From a virus, in the IMG/VR virus record IMGVR_UViG_3300017763_000019, positions 1-57,787 of that record: 57,787 bases of DNA. One strand, 5' to 3'. The translations under genes and the position numbers were made by a program. The notes under the pieces were generated by a model. That model was not told where the DNA came from. It did not search any database and worked only from the letters and a program-made list of their open reading frames with translations. How positions within the stretch are numbered: the stretch's first letter is position 1; every line of letters starts with the position of its first letter. Shown here piece by piece: positions 1 to 8,696 of the stretch.

Positions 1-153
1 GATACTTCAGCTAGTATGACTAGTGTAAGTGCGTTTACTGATCAAGTTGATCTTCTTAAAATAAACGAAACTATTGATACTGAGAAAACTGATGTGTTAT
101 ATACTTCGGGAGTAGCGGAAGAACCACCACAAGACCTATTTGCTGGTTGGTAA
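1..153 (+). CDS. C-terminal fragment of a virion gene, probably neck protein gp14
   Basis: The reading frame is open from the window edge and ends at TAA 151-153, giving 50 residues that finish in DLFAGW. The 5' part is outside the window. T4 order (13-14-15) places neck protein gp14 directly before gp15, and gp15 is the next gene here. The assignment therefore rests on synteny only; I do not recognise the fragment itself. Confidence 0.5.
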   Translation, partial: DTSASMTSVSAFTDQVDLLKINETIDTEKTDVLYTSGVAEEPPQDLFAGW

Positions 154-161
154 TCTGTAAG

Positions 162-169
162 TATAAATA
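162..169 (+). promoter_or_regulatory. T4-type late promoter upstream of gp15
   Basis: An exact TATAAATA lies between the stop of the preceding gene and the gp15 start at 194. In T4 this octamer is read by the gp55/gp33-modified host polymerase, and it precedes many virion genes in this window. Confidence 0.75.
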
Positions 170-193
170 CTCTTAAATAAGTGGAGATACATA

Positions 194-1030
194 ATGCCAG
201 GTATACAATATTATTACCCTGAAACAATTAGAGGAATTACAGTAGCTTTACTGGATGTCTTTAATAATATGGAAGTTAGAAGACGTGATGATAATGGTGA
301 TGTAGCTAAAACTTTTAAATTACCAATTACATTTGGCCCAGCCGAAAAGTATCACTACCTAAGAGACGAAGATGGGCAACAGAAAAGGTATTATTTACAA
401 TTACCTCGTCTTGCTCTTGCTTTAACAGGTTTTAACTATTCGGGTGATAGAGCAGTTGGTGTAAATGAGAATAGGTACTTCTTTAATGAAGAACTTGGTT
501 TGGAACTTTCAACAAAATTTACAAAGGACGCTCAACCAACACCATACGACTTAACATTCACACTTTATATTCGCACAGAGTCGATGGACGACTTTTCACA
601 AGTTATTGAACAAATACTTCCATACTTTAATCCAGCCTTACACCTAAGAGTGAAAGAATTTACTGGAATGAATATAGAAAGAAACTTAAAAGTGACAATG
701 GAAGGTGTTTCACCTGAGTTTTTAGATGTACAAGAAGAGAATTCAAAAAGATATATTAATGGTACGATTAACTTAACAGTTAATGCATATATGTATAGAC
801 CTATTAGTGATAGTGCTATCATTAAAGAAATACAATCACGATACTTTGTTGATAATGGTACATCCGCAATAATGTCGGAAAAGTTTAACACATCCGGACA
901 CACTGAAACAAGTGCGTTCCCATCAAGTAGTGATTACATACTTAGTGGGTCATTAGATGGAAGTTATAGTACGGCTCCGAATGTAAGTTCCACAGCTTAC
1001 TATTTCACATCAGCAATAAGTAATACCTGA
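194..1030 (+). CDS. 15: gp15-like tail sheath stabiliser and completion protein
   Basis: A 278-residue protein of the T4 gp15 family, which forms the ring that caps the finished sheath and joins the tail to the neck. The family signature is visible near residue 44-56 (KLPITFGPAEKYHYLRD), followed by the beta-rich body and the RPISDSAIIKEI segment. T4 gp15 is about 272 residues, so the length fits. The ATG at 194 is preceded by GGAG and a late promoter. Upstream gp14-like and downstream gp16-like genes give the T4 order. The C-terminal 50 residues are Ser/Thr-rich and look less conserved. Confidence 0.88.
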   Translation: MPGIQYYYPETIRGITVALLDVFNNMEVRRRDDNGDVAKTFKLPITFGPAEKYHYLRDEDGQQKRYYLQLPRLALALTGFNYSGDRAVGVNENRYFFNEELGLELSTKFTKDAQPTPYDLTFTLYIRTESMDDFSQVIEQILPYFNPALHLRVKEFTGMNIERNLKVTMEGVSPEFLDVQEENSKRYINGTINLTVNAYMYRPISDSAIIKEIQSRYFVDNGTSAIMSEKFNTSGHTETSAFPSSSDYILSGSLDGSYSTAPNVSSTAYYFTSAISNT

Positions 1031-1039
1031 GGTAAATAA

Positions 1040-1543
1040 ATGTCAATTGAAGAAAGTTTTAAAGGAATGACTTCGGCGTTGGATGTAGAATATGTCCACG
1101 ATGTAGCTGAAAGTGAAAAACTGTTTAATAAAATGGAAACGAAGAAGAATGAGATAGCACAAAAGGTACAAACCTCCACTGTTATAACACTCGAAGACCA
1201 AGAATATATGCAATTTGAATTGAAAAGTTTAATTCAAGGTGGTATGACAATATTAGAAGTATTATCACAAGACATTAAGATTGGAACTAAACCAAGTACA
1301 CACGAAGCATACTTTAACGGTCTAGACAAAGTGGGTAAGTTGGTTAGAGAGTTAAGGGATCTTAATTTATCTGTTAAGAAATTGGAAATTGACGAAATTA
1401 GGGCTGGTAATACACAATCAGCAGATGTTTCTGTAACACATAAGTTAGATGGACGTGCCATACTTAAAATGTTAAAAAAGGTAAAAGAAGAAAGCGTTTT
1501 AAATACAATAGAGGCTAACTTCGAGGTGGAAGATAAAGAATGA
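1040..1543 (+). CDS. 16: small terminase subunit, gp16-like
   Basis: A 167-residue, mostly helical protein. It has the size of T4 gp16 (164) and its layout: a central long helical region (residues about 55-115) that would form the oligomeric ring, with charged tails. The family's role is to regulate the large terminase during DNA packaging. The ATG follows GAGG closely, and the gene overlaps the next ORF by 4 bp. Sequence similarity to T4 gp16 is weak by eye; the call combines size, helical pattern and position between gp15 and gp17. Confidence 0.72.
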   Translation: MSIEESFKGMTSALDVEYVHDVAESEKLFNKMETKKNEIAQKVQTSTVITLEDQEYMQFELKSLIQGGMTILEVLSQDIKIGTKPSTHEAYFNGLDKVGKLVRELRDLNLSVKKLEIDEIRAGNTQSADVSVTHKLDGRAILKMLKKVKEESVLNTIEANFEVEDKE

Positions 1544-1890
1544 GATTTTTAGAATATTATGATTTTCATAAAAAGAATAAATTAATGTTTGAAGAAACCT
1601 TTGAAAAATATTACACTAGAGGTTACTTTGGTAAACTCGATAAAAAAGAAATAAAGACTCAGCAGAAGGCATGGTTTGAAAAACTGATGTATTTTACTAA
1701 GGATAAAAACTTATTTGAATTGTGTATGGCACTATCAAGTAAGGAGAATAGAATTAGTAGAGAATGGTTTTCACATATGACTGGACATGAAATAAAGTAC
1801 GAAACTAAAGAGAAAGTTATTGAAATTATTCATGAATATGTTGAGAACGGCCATTGTATTATAAATACAAGCAATAAAGGGAAGTTATAA
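1540..1890 (+). CDS. unrecognised 116-residue protein between the terminase genes
   Basis: Starts in an ATGA overlap with the small terminase stop, so it is translationally coupled to it. The protein is basic and aromatic at its N-terminus (MRFLEYYDFHKKNK) and predominantly helical; no family is recognised. T4 has nothing between genes 16 and 17, so this ORF and the next are insertions relative to T4. A role in packaging or as a co-packaged protein is possible from position only. Confidence 0.72.
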   Translation: MRFLEYYDFHKKNKLMFEETFEKYYTRGYFGKLDKKEIKTQQKAWFEKLMYFTKDKNLFELCMALSSKENRISREWFSHMTGHEIKYETKEKVIEIIHEYVENGHCIINTSNKGKL

Positions 1891-1891
1891 T

Positions 1892-3643
1892 ATGGATTAT
1901 AGAGAATTAATTAACGAAGCACAAGAAATGCTTAATGATGATATTAATGATATTGGTAAGGAGTTTTCACCTGAAGAAAAAGAAAAAATTTTAGCAAATG
2001 CTAAAAAAACATATGGTGAAATTAAAAAATCACTCGAAGCAGAAGGTGGTAACATTGCCGAAGAAGTACGTGAGTTAGTTACCAGACAATTATTTAAGCT
2101 GTCTAAAGCTATAAAAAAAAATGATCCTAATACACTTACAGCTTTATCAAACCAAGTTCAGGACTCTTATACCAATCAAGACCCAGCTGCAGCGAAAAAA
2201 TTATTAAGAAGAATGAAGTCAAAGGAGGACTCCAAGAAAACTAAAACAATGTCGTCAGTGAGTTCAAACGCCGATAGTGAGGGGTCTGATGAAACTCAAA
2301 AAATGACTCCAACACTACAACCATCGAAAATAGCGCAAGAAGTTACACCAAAAGTACCAGCTGGTACTAAGGAAACACAAAAAAAATACAAAGTAGATTT
2401 AAATAAACCAATAGAAGCAGCAATTTTGGGACTTCGGTGTATCCATGACACCGGGACAGTACCATACTTAGGTAGTGGTAAAATATTTCTTGACCAAATA
2501 ACTCAGAAACTAGCATCAAGAGAGTCTGCCATCGAAAAATTTATGAAGCTAGCAGCTGATGAAGACTATAAGGAACAATTTACCGACAATCTTGAAAGGC
2601 TTGCTGATGAAAGTGATGTAACAGCCAGTAGTGAGAATGTGATAGTCATTGATGATAAAAAGTTTAGTATAACAAAAGCTGAAAATACTCTGAATACATG
2701 GTTGTCAGCATTGGTGGATTATACATACAACAACTGTTATGATAAAGTGAAGAAGAATATAAGAGACAGTAGAAAAATTAAGCCGGCTCATAAGGATGAA
2801 CTTCAAGGTCAAGCAAAGGGTATGATCAATGGGTTTTATACGACAATGGTCGCTGCTTTCCCTTTTCAGACTTATCAACAGGCAGTAGTCGATGCTGAAA
2901 AAAGAGATGAAGAAGTTGAGGATTGGATAAAGGCATGTATATATAATCGACTATACTACATATACATAATGTATAGATTCTCAGTATCTATTGGTTTTAA
3001 GGAGCTCATACCAAGGTCGGAAGGAGCGAGAACGTATATAAAATTATCTAGTATGAATAAAGTGCTTGGTGGTGATGGAGATAATGATAATCAACAAAGC
3101 GTTTTTGGTACAGAAACTAATGTGCAAAATATTTTCAAACAAGCTTTAGAACAAGCATCACAAATAAAATCCAGTGATATTACTTTCTTTGAGAATGTTA
3201 CACATACAATAGATATGGCGAATAGATTTCTGGGTGAGGCCACCGACGATCCAACAGTTACCGATGAAAAAGACTTCCTACCAAAAATACTTACCGACTT
3301 TGTTGCAATCATGAAGATGGTAAAGAATAGAAATGCATTCAGTCTAGAAAAGTTTAATAATCTTGTAAAAGCTGATGAATTAAATAAGGTAGATTTAATG
3401 CAGGGTTGGTTAGATAAAAATAAAAAAGTGAAAGAAAAAAATAATTATTTACAAACCGCTCTACAATTTATGGTATACGCAAAAATGTACGGTGAGGGTG
3501 GAGATGTTGGTTGGGCTAAGAAATTCGCAAAGAGATGGCCCAAACTTACTGGTGGTTTCGGAATTGTAACGACATTTAAGGCTGGAAAAAAAGCAGTTGA
3601 GATTGGAAAAAAAGCATTAGGTATTGCACAAAAGATTCTTTAA
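1892..3643 (+). CDS. large helical protein with a capsid-targeting-like N-terminus
   Basis: A 583-residue protein of unknown function. It begins MDYRELINEAQ, very like the start of the protein at 55055 (MSDYRELINEAI) and of the T4 internal-protein propeptides, with a potential gp21-type cut after LINE (I-x-E). Residues about 110-150 are Ser/Thr/Lys-rich and probably disordered; the rest is charged and helical. The C-terminal 40 residues (from about 545) are basic and amphipathic. The gene sits between the terminase subunits and begins 2 bp after the preceding stop. It may be a head-internal or ejected protein. That inference rests on the N-terminal tag only. Confidence 0.75.
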   Translation: MDYRELINEAQEMLNDDINDIGKEFSPEEKEKILANAKKTYGEIKKSLEAEGGNIAEEVRELVTRQLFKLSKAIKKNDPNTLTALSNQVQDSYTNQDPAAAKKLLRRMKSKEDSKKTKTMSSVSSNADSEGSDETQKMTPTLQPSKIAQEVTPKVPAGTKETQKKYKVDLNKPIEAAILGLRCIHDTGTVPYLGSGKIFLDQITQKLASRESAIEKFMKLAADEDYKEQFTDNLERLADESDVTASSENVIVIDDKKFSITKAENTLNTWLSALVDYTYNNCYDKVKKNIRDSRKIKPAHKDELQGQAKGMINGFYTTMVAAFPFQTYQQAVVDAEKRDEEVEDWIKACIYNRLYYIYIMYRFSVSIGFKELIPRSEGARTYIKLSSMNKVLGGDGDNDNQQSVFGTETNVQNIFKQALEQASQIKSSDITFFENVTHTIDMANRFLGEATDDPTVTDEKDFLPKILTDFVAIMKMVKNRNAFSLEKFNNLVKADELNKVDLMQGWLDKNKKVKEKNNYLQTALQFMVYAKMYGEGGDVGWAKKFAKRWPKLTGGFGIVTTFKAGKKAVEIGKKALGIAQKIL

Positions 3644-3661
3644 TTGAATAAAGGTTGATTT

Positions 3662-5251
3662 ATGTATAATGGTAATAAGATGCTTCGAGCAAAGGGTGAG
3701 GAAATTGAGTACTCACCCGAACTGCTTGAGGAGTATGCTAGATGTCAAGAAGACATAATTTACTTTGCAGAAAAATATTTTAAGATTGTAACAATTGATG
3801 AAGGTGAACACCTCATTAAATTATTTGATTTCCAACGAAAGATGTTAAAAGCATTTGTTGGTGATGATGATCCAAGACAGCATTTAGCTTTGTGTTCCTC
3901 ACGTCAGATTGGTAAAACTACCATATCCACAATTTATATTTTATGGTTCATTCTTTTCAACGAAGAGAAGACTGTTGCTGTACTTGCGAATAGAGAAAAG
4001 ACAGCAATTGAAATTTTAAAAAGAATTAAAGAAGCGTATCAGAATTTGCCTTTGTGGTTACAACAAGGTATTGATACTGATTGGAGTAAGACTGAGATCC
4101 TACTAGAAAACAAAAGTCGTATTGTTGCCGGTTCAACTGCATCAAGTGCTATTCGTGGTTATGTAATTAACTTACTATTTTTGGATGAGTTTGCTTTTGT
4201 ACCTAATAATATCGCAGATGACTTTATGGCTTCCGTTTATCCTACTATTGTAACTGGTAAAACGTCGAAAATAATTGTTGCTTCAACACCAAATGGTATG
4301 AATCACTTCTATCACATCTGGCGTGAAGCCGTAAAAGGTGAAAGTGGGTTTAGACCAATTAAAGTTAATTGGTGGGAAGTGCCAGGTCGTGACGCACAGT
4401 TCAAAGAACAAACAATTAAAGATATTGGTATTATACGATGGAACCAAGAGTTTCAAGCTAAATTCTTAGGGTCATCAAGTACATTGATAGATTCGGATTT
4501 ACTAGAAAGAATGGGTCAGTCAACAAGGGACCCAAGTAGCCTTTCAATGGGCGATTTACTTTACATATATGAACGACCAGAACTTGATACAATGTATATT
4601 ATGGGTGTAGACACAGCAAAGGGTACAGGTGGTGATTATTCGTGTGTACAAGTTTTAAAAATTAAAGATGAACATGACATTGATCACGTTGCGACCTATA
4701 GATGTAATACAATATCACCACATGACTTTGCACAAGTCTGTATATCCATTTCACAATACTATAATGGATGTTACATGATGGTGGAGAACAATGATGTAGG
4801 TGGTCAAGTAGCGGATAGTATTTGGTTTGAATACGAGTATGATAAAATTCTTAACACTGATAGAAAAGGTATTGGTACAAGGTCAACAAGGAAATCAAAA
4901 CTAGCAGCTAACATATTAATGAAAAGATATTTAGAATCTGGTTGGTTAGACATTAAGGATCAAAGAACGGTATATGAGTTTGGTGTATATGAAGAAATAC
5001 GGCCTGATGTATTCCAAGCACCAAGAACTGAACATGATGATTGTGTAACAAGTTTACTATGGGGTTTATATTTTATAACAACCGAATTCTTTGATAATAA
5101 GTCTTTACAAGTTAAAACAATAGATGCTAAATGGCGAATTGATGGTGGTGAAGACTACGATTTACCAATTATGATGAGTAATGATATACAACACAATTAT
5201 GATGAAGATGGATTTGATTGGAGTCAGGACGGTAATGGTTTCTTACCGTAA
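3662..5251 (+). CDS. 17: large terminase subunit, gp17
   Basis: The packaging motor ATPase plus headful nuclease. The N-terminal ATPase has Walker A SSRQIGKT at residues 79-86, Walker B LLFLDE at 171-176 (D175, E176) and the coupling motif IIVASTPN at 204-211. The C-terminal RNase H-like nuclease has D317 in MGVDTAKG, a second acidic position in VENNDVGG (about 375) and D459/D460 in EHDD. Length 529 compares with 610 in T4 gp17, the difference being mainly a shorter N-terminus. ATG 3662 follows a weak AAGG; the ATG at 3680 is an alternative. Confidence 0.96.
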   Translation: MYNGNKMLRAKGEEIEYSPELLEEYARCQEDIIYFAEKYFKIVTIDEGEHLIKLFDFQRKMLKAFVGDDDPRQHLALCSSRQIGKTTISTIYILWFILFNEEKTVAVLANREKTAIEILKRIKEAYQNLPLWLQQGIDTDWSKTEILLENKSRIVAGSTASSAIRGYVINLLFLDEFAFVPNNIADDFMASVYPTIVTGKTSKIIVASTPNGMNHFYHIWREAVKGESGFRPIKVNWWEVPGRDAQFKEQTIKDIGIIRWNQEFQAKFLGSSSTLIDSDLLERMGQSTRDPSSLSMGDLLYIYERPELDTMYIMGVDTAKGTGGDYSCVQVLKIKDEHDIDHVATYRCNTISPHDFAQVCISISQYYNGCYMMVENNDVGGQVADSIWFEYEYDKILNTDRKGIGTRSTRKSKLAANILMKRYLESGWLDIKDQRTVYEFGVYEEIRPDVFQAPRTEHDDCVTSLLWGLYFITTEFFDNKSLQVKTIDAKWRIDGGEDYDLPIMMSNDIQHNYDEDGFDWSQDGNGFLP

Positions 5252-5262
5252 TTAATAGATTA

Positions 5263-5270
5263 TATAAATA
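5263..5270 (+). promoter_or_regulatory. T4-type late promoter upstream of the sheath gene
   Basis: Exact TATAAATA about 75 bp before the sheath start. The leader contains a strong AAAGGAG ribosome site directly before ATG 5344, as expected for one of the most abundant virion proteins. Confidence 0.78.
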
Positions 5271-5343
5271 CAGTTATAATGGATATAAATTCAGTAATTG
5301 ATGTGAGTGAAATTATTAAAAAAAATTTAAAAGGAGATATAAT

Positions 5344-7257
5344 ATGGCTGGAGGATTTAAAGCACCTGGCATAACAAGAATAGAAACAGACTTATCAGAG
5401 GTGGCTGAGGCTGCCGGTACTTCTGTTGGTGCATTAGTAGGGGGTGCTGATAAAGGACCCACAAATAGACGAGTATTAATAACAAGTAACAAACAACTAG
5501 TTGACACATTTGGAGCTCCAACAGGCACTGATGCTGATATGACGATCTATGCAGGATTAGAGTTTTTAAAAGAAAGTAATGCATTATACTTTGTTCGTGC
5601 AAGTCATGGTGGAGAAAAGTATGCATCCATGGAAGTTCCTAAAACTTCTGCTGGTTATATAGCACCAAGAACAACTGGTGTTACAGCATCAGCTACAAGT
5701 ACTGTTTTAATAGATAATGAGTACACTGATGGTAATACTAAACGTCGAGTGGACGGACAAGGTGGTAACTATGATGTTGAAAAATACACATATGAATTTG
5801 GAGATACAGGTTCAGCAACTTTATCCGCCAAACCCTCTTCAATAGTTATTGCTGCCCAAGGACCTGGTACTTATGGTAATGATGTTGGTATTTCAATTGT
5901 AACTTGTGCAGATACTGATTATAGAGGAACATACGGATTTAATTGGGAAATGAACTATGACGATCCTAATGCAACATCATATTTATGGACTTCGGGATCA
6001 AAAATAGAAAATTTGGATGGTACACCTTCATCAGCTACTGATGCTTTATGGAAAAAAGTGTATCGTGTTAATGTTTATGAAAAACCTTTAAATACAGATG
6101 ACTCATATTGGCCTGCTACAAGTGCTACAACACCAGTTGAAACATACTTAGTATCAAACTCAAAAATAAAAGACTCACAAGGTAATAACCTTTACGCACC
6201 TGATGTAATTAACAGTTCTTCAAAATATGTTTATGTTAAAGTTAAAGATGATGCTATGCCTATGAGTACATTATTAACTTCTACTCGTACAGTACCTACA
6301 AATGCATACGATACAACTGCTATCAATTCAGTTATTTCATTAAATGGTGGTACTGATGCAAAAGCTTCTGTTACCGAGTCTGATAAAGCGAGTGCTTGGT
6401 ATTTATTTACAGAACGTGAGAGTTCATCACCTAATATCCTATTAGTTCCTGATAGACCAAATTCTGTTGATACCGGTAGTGGTGTTATTGGTACAATTAA
6501 AACGGTTGGTAACATTGCTGCTGAACGTCAGGATTGTATAGCTGTTGGACAGGTTGGTGCGATTTCTGAAACATTACCACAGGATCTGGTCAATAAAGTA
6601 AATAAATACTATTCATTTAACAATCCGAGTTATGTAGCATTATATACTGGTTATGATAAAGTTAATGATAGTTTTACTGGTCAACAAATTTTATTACCAA
6701 AAGCAATCTTTGGTGCTGCTTTAATGGCTCGCACTGACGAACTTGCGAACACATGGGATGCCCCGGCAGGTATCAATAGAGGTATTATAGGTGCCTCGGC
6801 AGGACAAATTAAAAGTTATAGTGAAAACGATATTGGTTTCATGTATGACAATAACATCAACGCTTCAAAATTCATTCGTGGTATTGGACACGTTATGTGG
6901 GGTCAAAAAACGGCACAGCGTAAAAAATCTGCATTGGATCGTATTAATGTAAGAAGATTATTACTCTTTTTACAAAATACTATTGAACCAAGCCTTTTAC
7001 CATTCCTGTTTGAGCCAAACGATGAAAAAACACGTGACCGAGTGTTTAGTGTCGTCGATGGTTTTCTTTCGGGTGTGTTCTCGGCCGGTGGTTTGACGGC
7101 TTATGAAGTAGTTGTAAACGAAACTAACAATACTCCTCAGGTAATTGATAATAATCAATTAAACGTGGATATTTATGTACAACCTACTAGAACTATTGAA
7201 TTCATTCAGTTACAAACTGTCGTAACAAGAACTGGTGTTTCATTTAGTGAAGTTTAA
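5344..7257 (+). CDS. 18: contractile tail sheath protein, gp18
   Basis: A 637-residue sheath subunit, close to T4 gp18 (659). The N-terminal region AGGFKAPGITRIETDLSE and the first domain (SVGALVGGADKGP) match the sheath N-terminus that forms the inter-subunit mesh. The C-terminal core (about 490-630) contains RKKSALDRINVRRLLLFLQN and the final strand TVVTRTGVSF, typical of sheath C-terminal domains. Residues about 110-390 are the variable outer domains. Strong ribosome site AAAGGAG and its own late promoter. Confidence 0.95.
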   Translation: MAGGFKAPGITRIETDLSEVAEAAGTSVGALVGGADKGPTNRRVLITSNKQLVDTFGAPTGTDADMTIYAGLEFLKESNALYFVRASHGGEKYASMEVPKTSAGYIAPRTTGVTASATSTVLIDNEYTDGNTKRRVDGQGGNYDVEKYTYEFGDTGSATLSAKPSSIVIAAQGPGTYGNDVGISIVTCADTDYRGTYGFNWEMNYDDPNATSYLWTSGSKIENLDGTPSSATDALWKKVYRVNVYEKPLNTDDSYWPATSATTPVETYLVSNSKIKDSQGNNLYAPDVINSSSKYVYVKVKDDAMPMSTLLTSTRTVPTNAYDTTAINSVISLNGGTDAKASVTESDKASAWYLFTERESSSPNILLVPDRPNSVDTGSGVIGTIKTVGNIAAERQDCIAVGQVGAISETLPQDLVNKVNKYYSFNNPSYVALYTGYDKVNDSFTGQQILLPKAIFGAALMARTDELANTWDAPAGINRGIIGASAGQIKSYSENDIGFMYDNNINASKFIRGIGHVMWGQKTAQRKKSALDRINVRRLLLFLQNTIEPSLLPFLFEPNDEKTRDRVFSVVDGFLSGVFSAGGLTAYEVVVNETNNTPQVIDNNQLNVDIYVQPTRTIEFIQLQTVVTRTGVSFSEV

Positions 7258-7262
7258 TTAAT

Positions 7263-7280
7263 GGGGAGGACAACCTCCCC
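7263..7280 (+). other. GC-rich hairpin between sheath and tube genes
   Basis: GGGGAGG, loop ACAA, CCTCCCC gives a perfect 7-bp G/C stem starting six bases after the sheath stop codon. It is not followed by a T-run, so it is more likely an mRNA 3'-end stabiliser or attenuator than a classical terminator. It would separate sheath and tube mRNA levels. Confidence 0.6.
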
Positions 7281-7291
7281 TACTTCAAAAC

Positions 7292-7299
7292 TATAAATA
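7292..7299 (+). promoter_or_regulatory. T4-type late promoter upstream of the tube gene
   Basis: Exact TATAAATA between the post-sheath hairpin and the tube gene, 28 bp before ATG 7327, with an AAGGAG ribosome site in the leader. Confidence 0.78.
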
Positions 7300-7326
7300 A
7301 GTTTAGAAGAAAATAAGGAGATAAAA

Positions 7327-7896
7327 ATGGCAGATTTTCATATCGACAAAAGAATTGCTAAAAACAAAGACATACAAAGAGCGTATCAGTTTGAATTGAT
7401 AATACCTTCAGTAACAGGCACCGATTTAATTTCAGACAACTTTGCGGTTCAAGTTAGATCAGCGAGTATACCTGGTCGAGGCAACGAACCTATAACAAGT
7501 ACTTTTTTCGGACAAGAAAAATTTTACCCAGGAAAACCAACTTGGGGAGGTAATCAATTAACTGTTGAAGTTGAGGAGTACGATGATCATTCAGGTTTAA
7601 AAGCTCTTAATAGTTGGAGTGAATTAATGTTCAATTCTGATTTCAAGGATAGTGGAGCAAAAGGTGGTGGTGTGGCAAAATTATCTCGAGCAAGTGGCAA
7701 TTCACTAAATCTTTGTAAAGATATCACATTAAAAATGTATAAATACGATGGAACTCCTATGCCGAAGCAATGTGTATTTAAACAGGCGTGGCCAGAAACA
7801 GTTAGTGAAACAGCATTAGCTTACACTTCTAATGATTCCGTCAAATATAGTGTACAGTTTCGATGGGATTATTGGTTATTGCAAGATAATACTTAA
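7327..7896 (+). CDS. 19: tail tube protein, gp19
   Basis: A 189-residue tube subunit (T4 gp19 is 163). The N-terminal part carries KDIQRAYQFELII at residues 15-27, followed by the beta-sandwich with VQVRSASIPGRG, which is characteristic of contractile-tail tube proteins; the C-terminal strand is VQFRWDYWLL. It stacks as hexameric rings inside the sheath to form the DNA conduit. It is directly downstream of the sheath gene as in T4 and has its own late promoter and strong ribosome site. The next gene is a paralogue that shares the KDIQRAYQF motif. Confidence 0.92.
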   Translation: MADFHIDKRIAKNKDIQRAYQFELIIPSVTGTDLISDNFAVQVRSASIPGRGNEPITSTFFGQEKFYPGKPTWGGNQLTVEVEEYDDHSGLKALNSWSELMFNSDFKDSGAKGGGVAKLSRASGNSLNLCKDITLKMYKYDGTPMPKQCVFKQAWPETVSETALAYTSNDSVKYSVQFRWDYWLLQDNT

Positions 7897-7929
7897 TAAA
7901 ATTTGTAACTTAATAAATATAAAAATAAC

Positions 7930-7960
7930 AAAAAAGGGGGTTTGACGATTCCCTTTTTTG
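7930..7960 (+). terminator. Rho-independent terminator after gp19
   Basis: AAAAAAGGG pairs with CCCTTTTTT around an inner loop containing TTTGACGA. The A-run/T-run symmetry means it could act in both directions. It ends the abundant tube transcript just before a new late promoter at 7964. Confidence 0.8.
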
Positions 7961-7963
7961 TTG

Positions 7964-7971
7964 TATAAATA
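7964..7971 (+). promoter_or_regulatory. T4-type late promoter for the second tube-like gene
   Basis: Exact TATAAATA immediately after the terminator and 23 bp before ATG 7994. Confidence 0.75.
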
Positions 7972-7993
7972 CTGTTATAGTGAGGTATTAAAA

Positions 7994-8650
7994 ATGTCAA
8001 AAATTAAGCTTGGTAATTCATTTGGTAATTTCTTTTTTAAAGATATACAAAGAGCATATCAGTTTGTTGTAGATTTTCGGGGTCTGAATGGTGGTGGTAT
8101 TGATGAATTTAGATTAGATTTTCATACAAAGGGTAAGCACAATATTGAAATAGCAAGGACATTAAAAAAATCTCATGTGAAGAATGTTGTACTACCACAA
8201 TATCAATTTGAATCACAGGGATTGGATATGGGACCGTATGTAAAATCGTTTCCTGTACTACAAAGAGTACCACTGGATTTAAAAATAGAAATGGTTGAAG
8301 ATGAAGAGCATACAATTGGTTTTTTTATACAATATTTACAAAATCAGGTAATGAATGAGTATGGTGTATATAGACCAACAAACCTTCTTCCCACAGACGA
8401 GAAATTACCAACTGCAAAAGAGAAATTACAAATTGCGGTGACAATAGTTGGATATGACGGTGAAAAAATAGCGACTTATACATATTATAATTGTTATATA
8501 CAATCAGCATCGGAAGCTACATATGACTATACATCAAATGACGCAATTACCCATAACATATCTTTTAAAACAGATTATTATGGTGTAAAATATTATCCTA
8601 AACCAAGGAACCCACAAGCAGGTAGAACTTCATTTGATTCGCCTACTTAA
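7994..8650 (+). CDS. second tail-tube-like protein
   Basis: A 218-residue protein starting at the ATG that follows GAGG; the upstream in-frame ATG at 7958 overlaps the terminator and promoter and is unlikely to be used. The sequence FFKDIQRAYQFVVDF shares KDIQRAYQF with gp19, so it is a paralogue of the tube protein. The C-terminal strand NISFKTDYYGVKYY ends in a Pro/Arg tail. Baseplate tube initiators (gp48, gp54) and tail terminators share this fold. It could be a tube cap, a terminator ring or a minor tube variant. The exact role cannot be decided from sequence. Confidence 0.78.
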   Translation: MSKIKLGNSFGNFFFKDIQRAYQFVVDFRGLNGGGIDEFRLDFHTKGKHNIEIARTLKKSHVKNVVLPQYQFESQGLDMGPYVKSFPVLQRVPLDLKIEMVEDEEHTIGFFIQYLQNQVMNEYGVYRPTNLLPTDEKLPTAKEKLQIAVTIVGYDGEKIATYTYYNCYIQSASEATYDYTSNDAITHNISFKTDYYGVKYYPKPRNPQAGRTSFDSPT

Positions 8651-8653
8651 AAA

Positions 8654-8661
8654 TATAAATA
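8654..8661 (+). promoter_or_regulatory. T4-type late promoter upstream of the gp26-like gene
   Basis: Exact TATAAATA a few bases after the previous stop, 36 bp before ATG 8697, which has a GAAGGAG ribosome site. Confidence 0.75.
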
Positions 8662-8696
8662 CATATATAATAAATTGATTTGAAGGAGAATATATT

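Noticed and set aside
421-450. Same eight residues LTGFNYSG in gp15 and in the last NHL repeat at 28669
   Set aside because: The shared DNA is only about 17 bases with no wider similarity, so coincidence is more likely than exchange.
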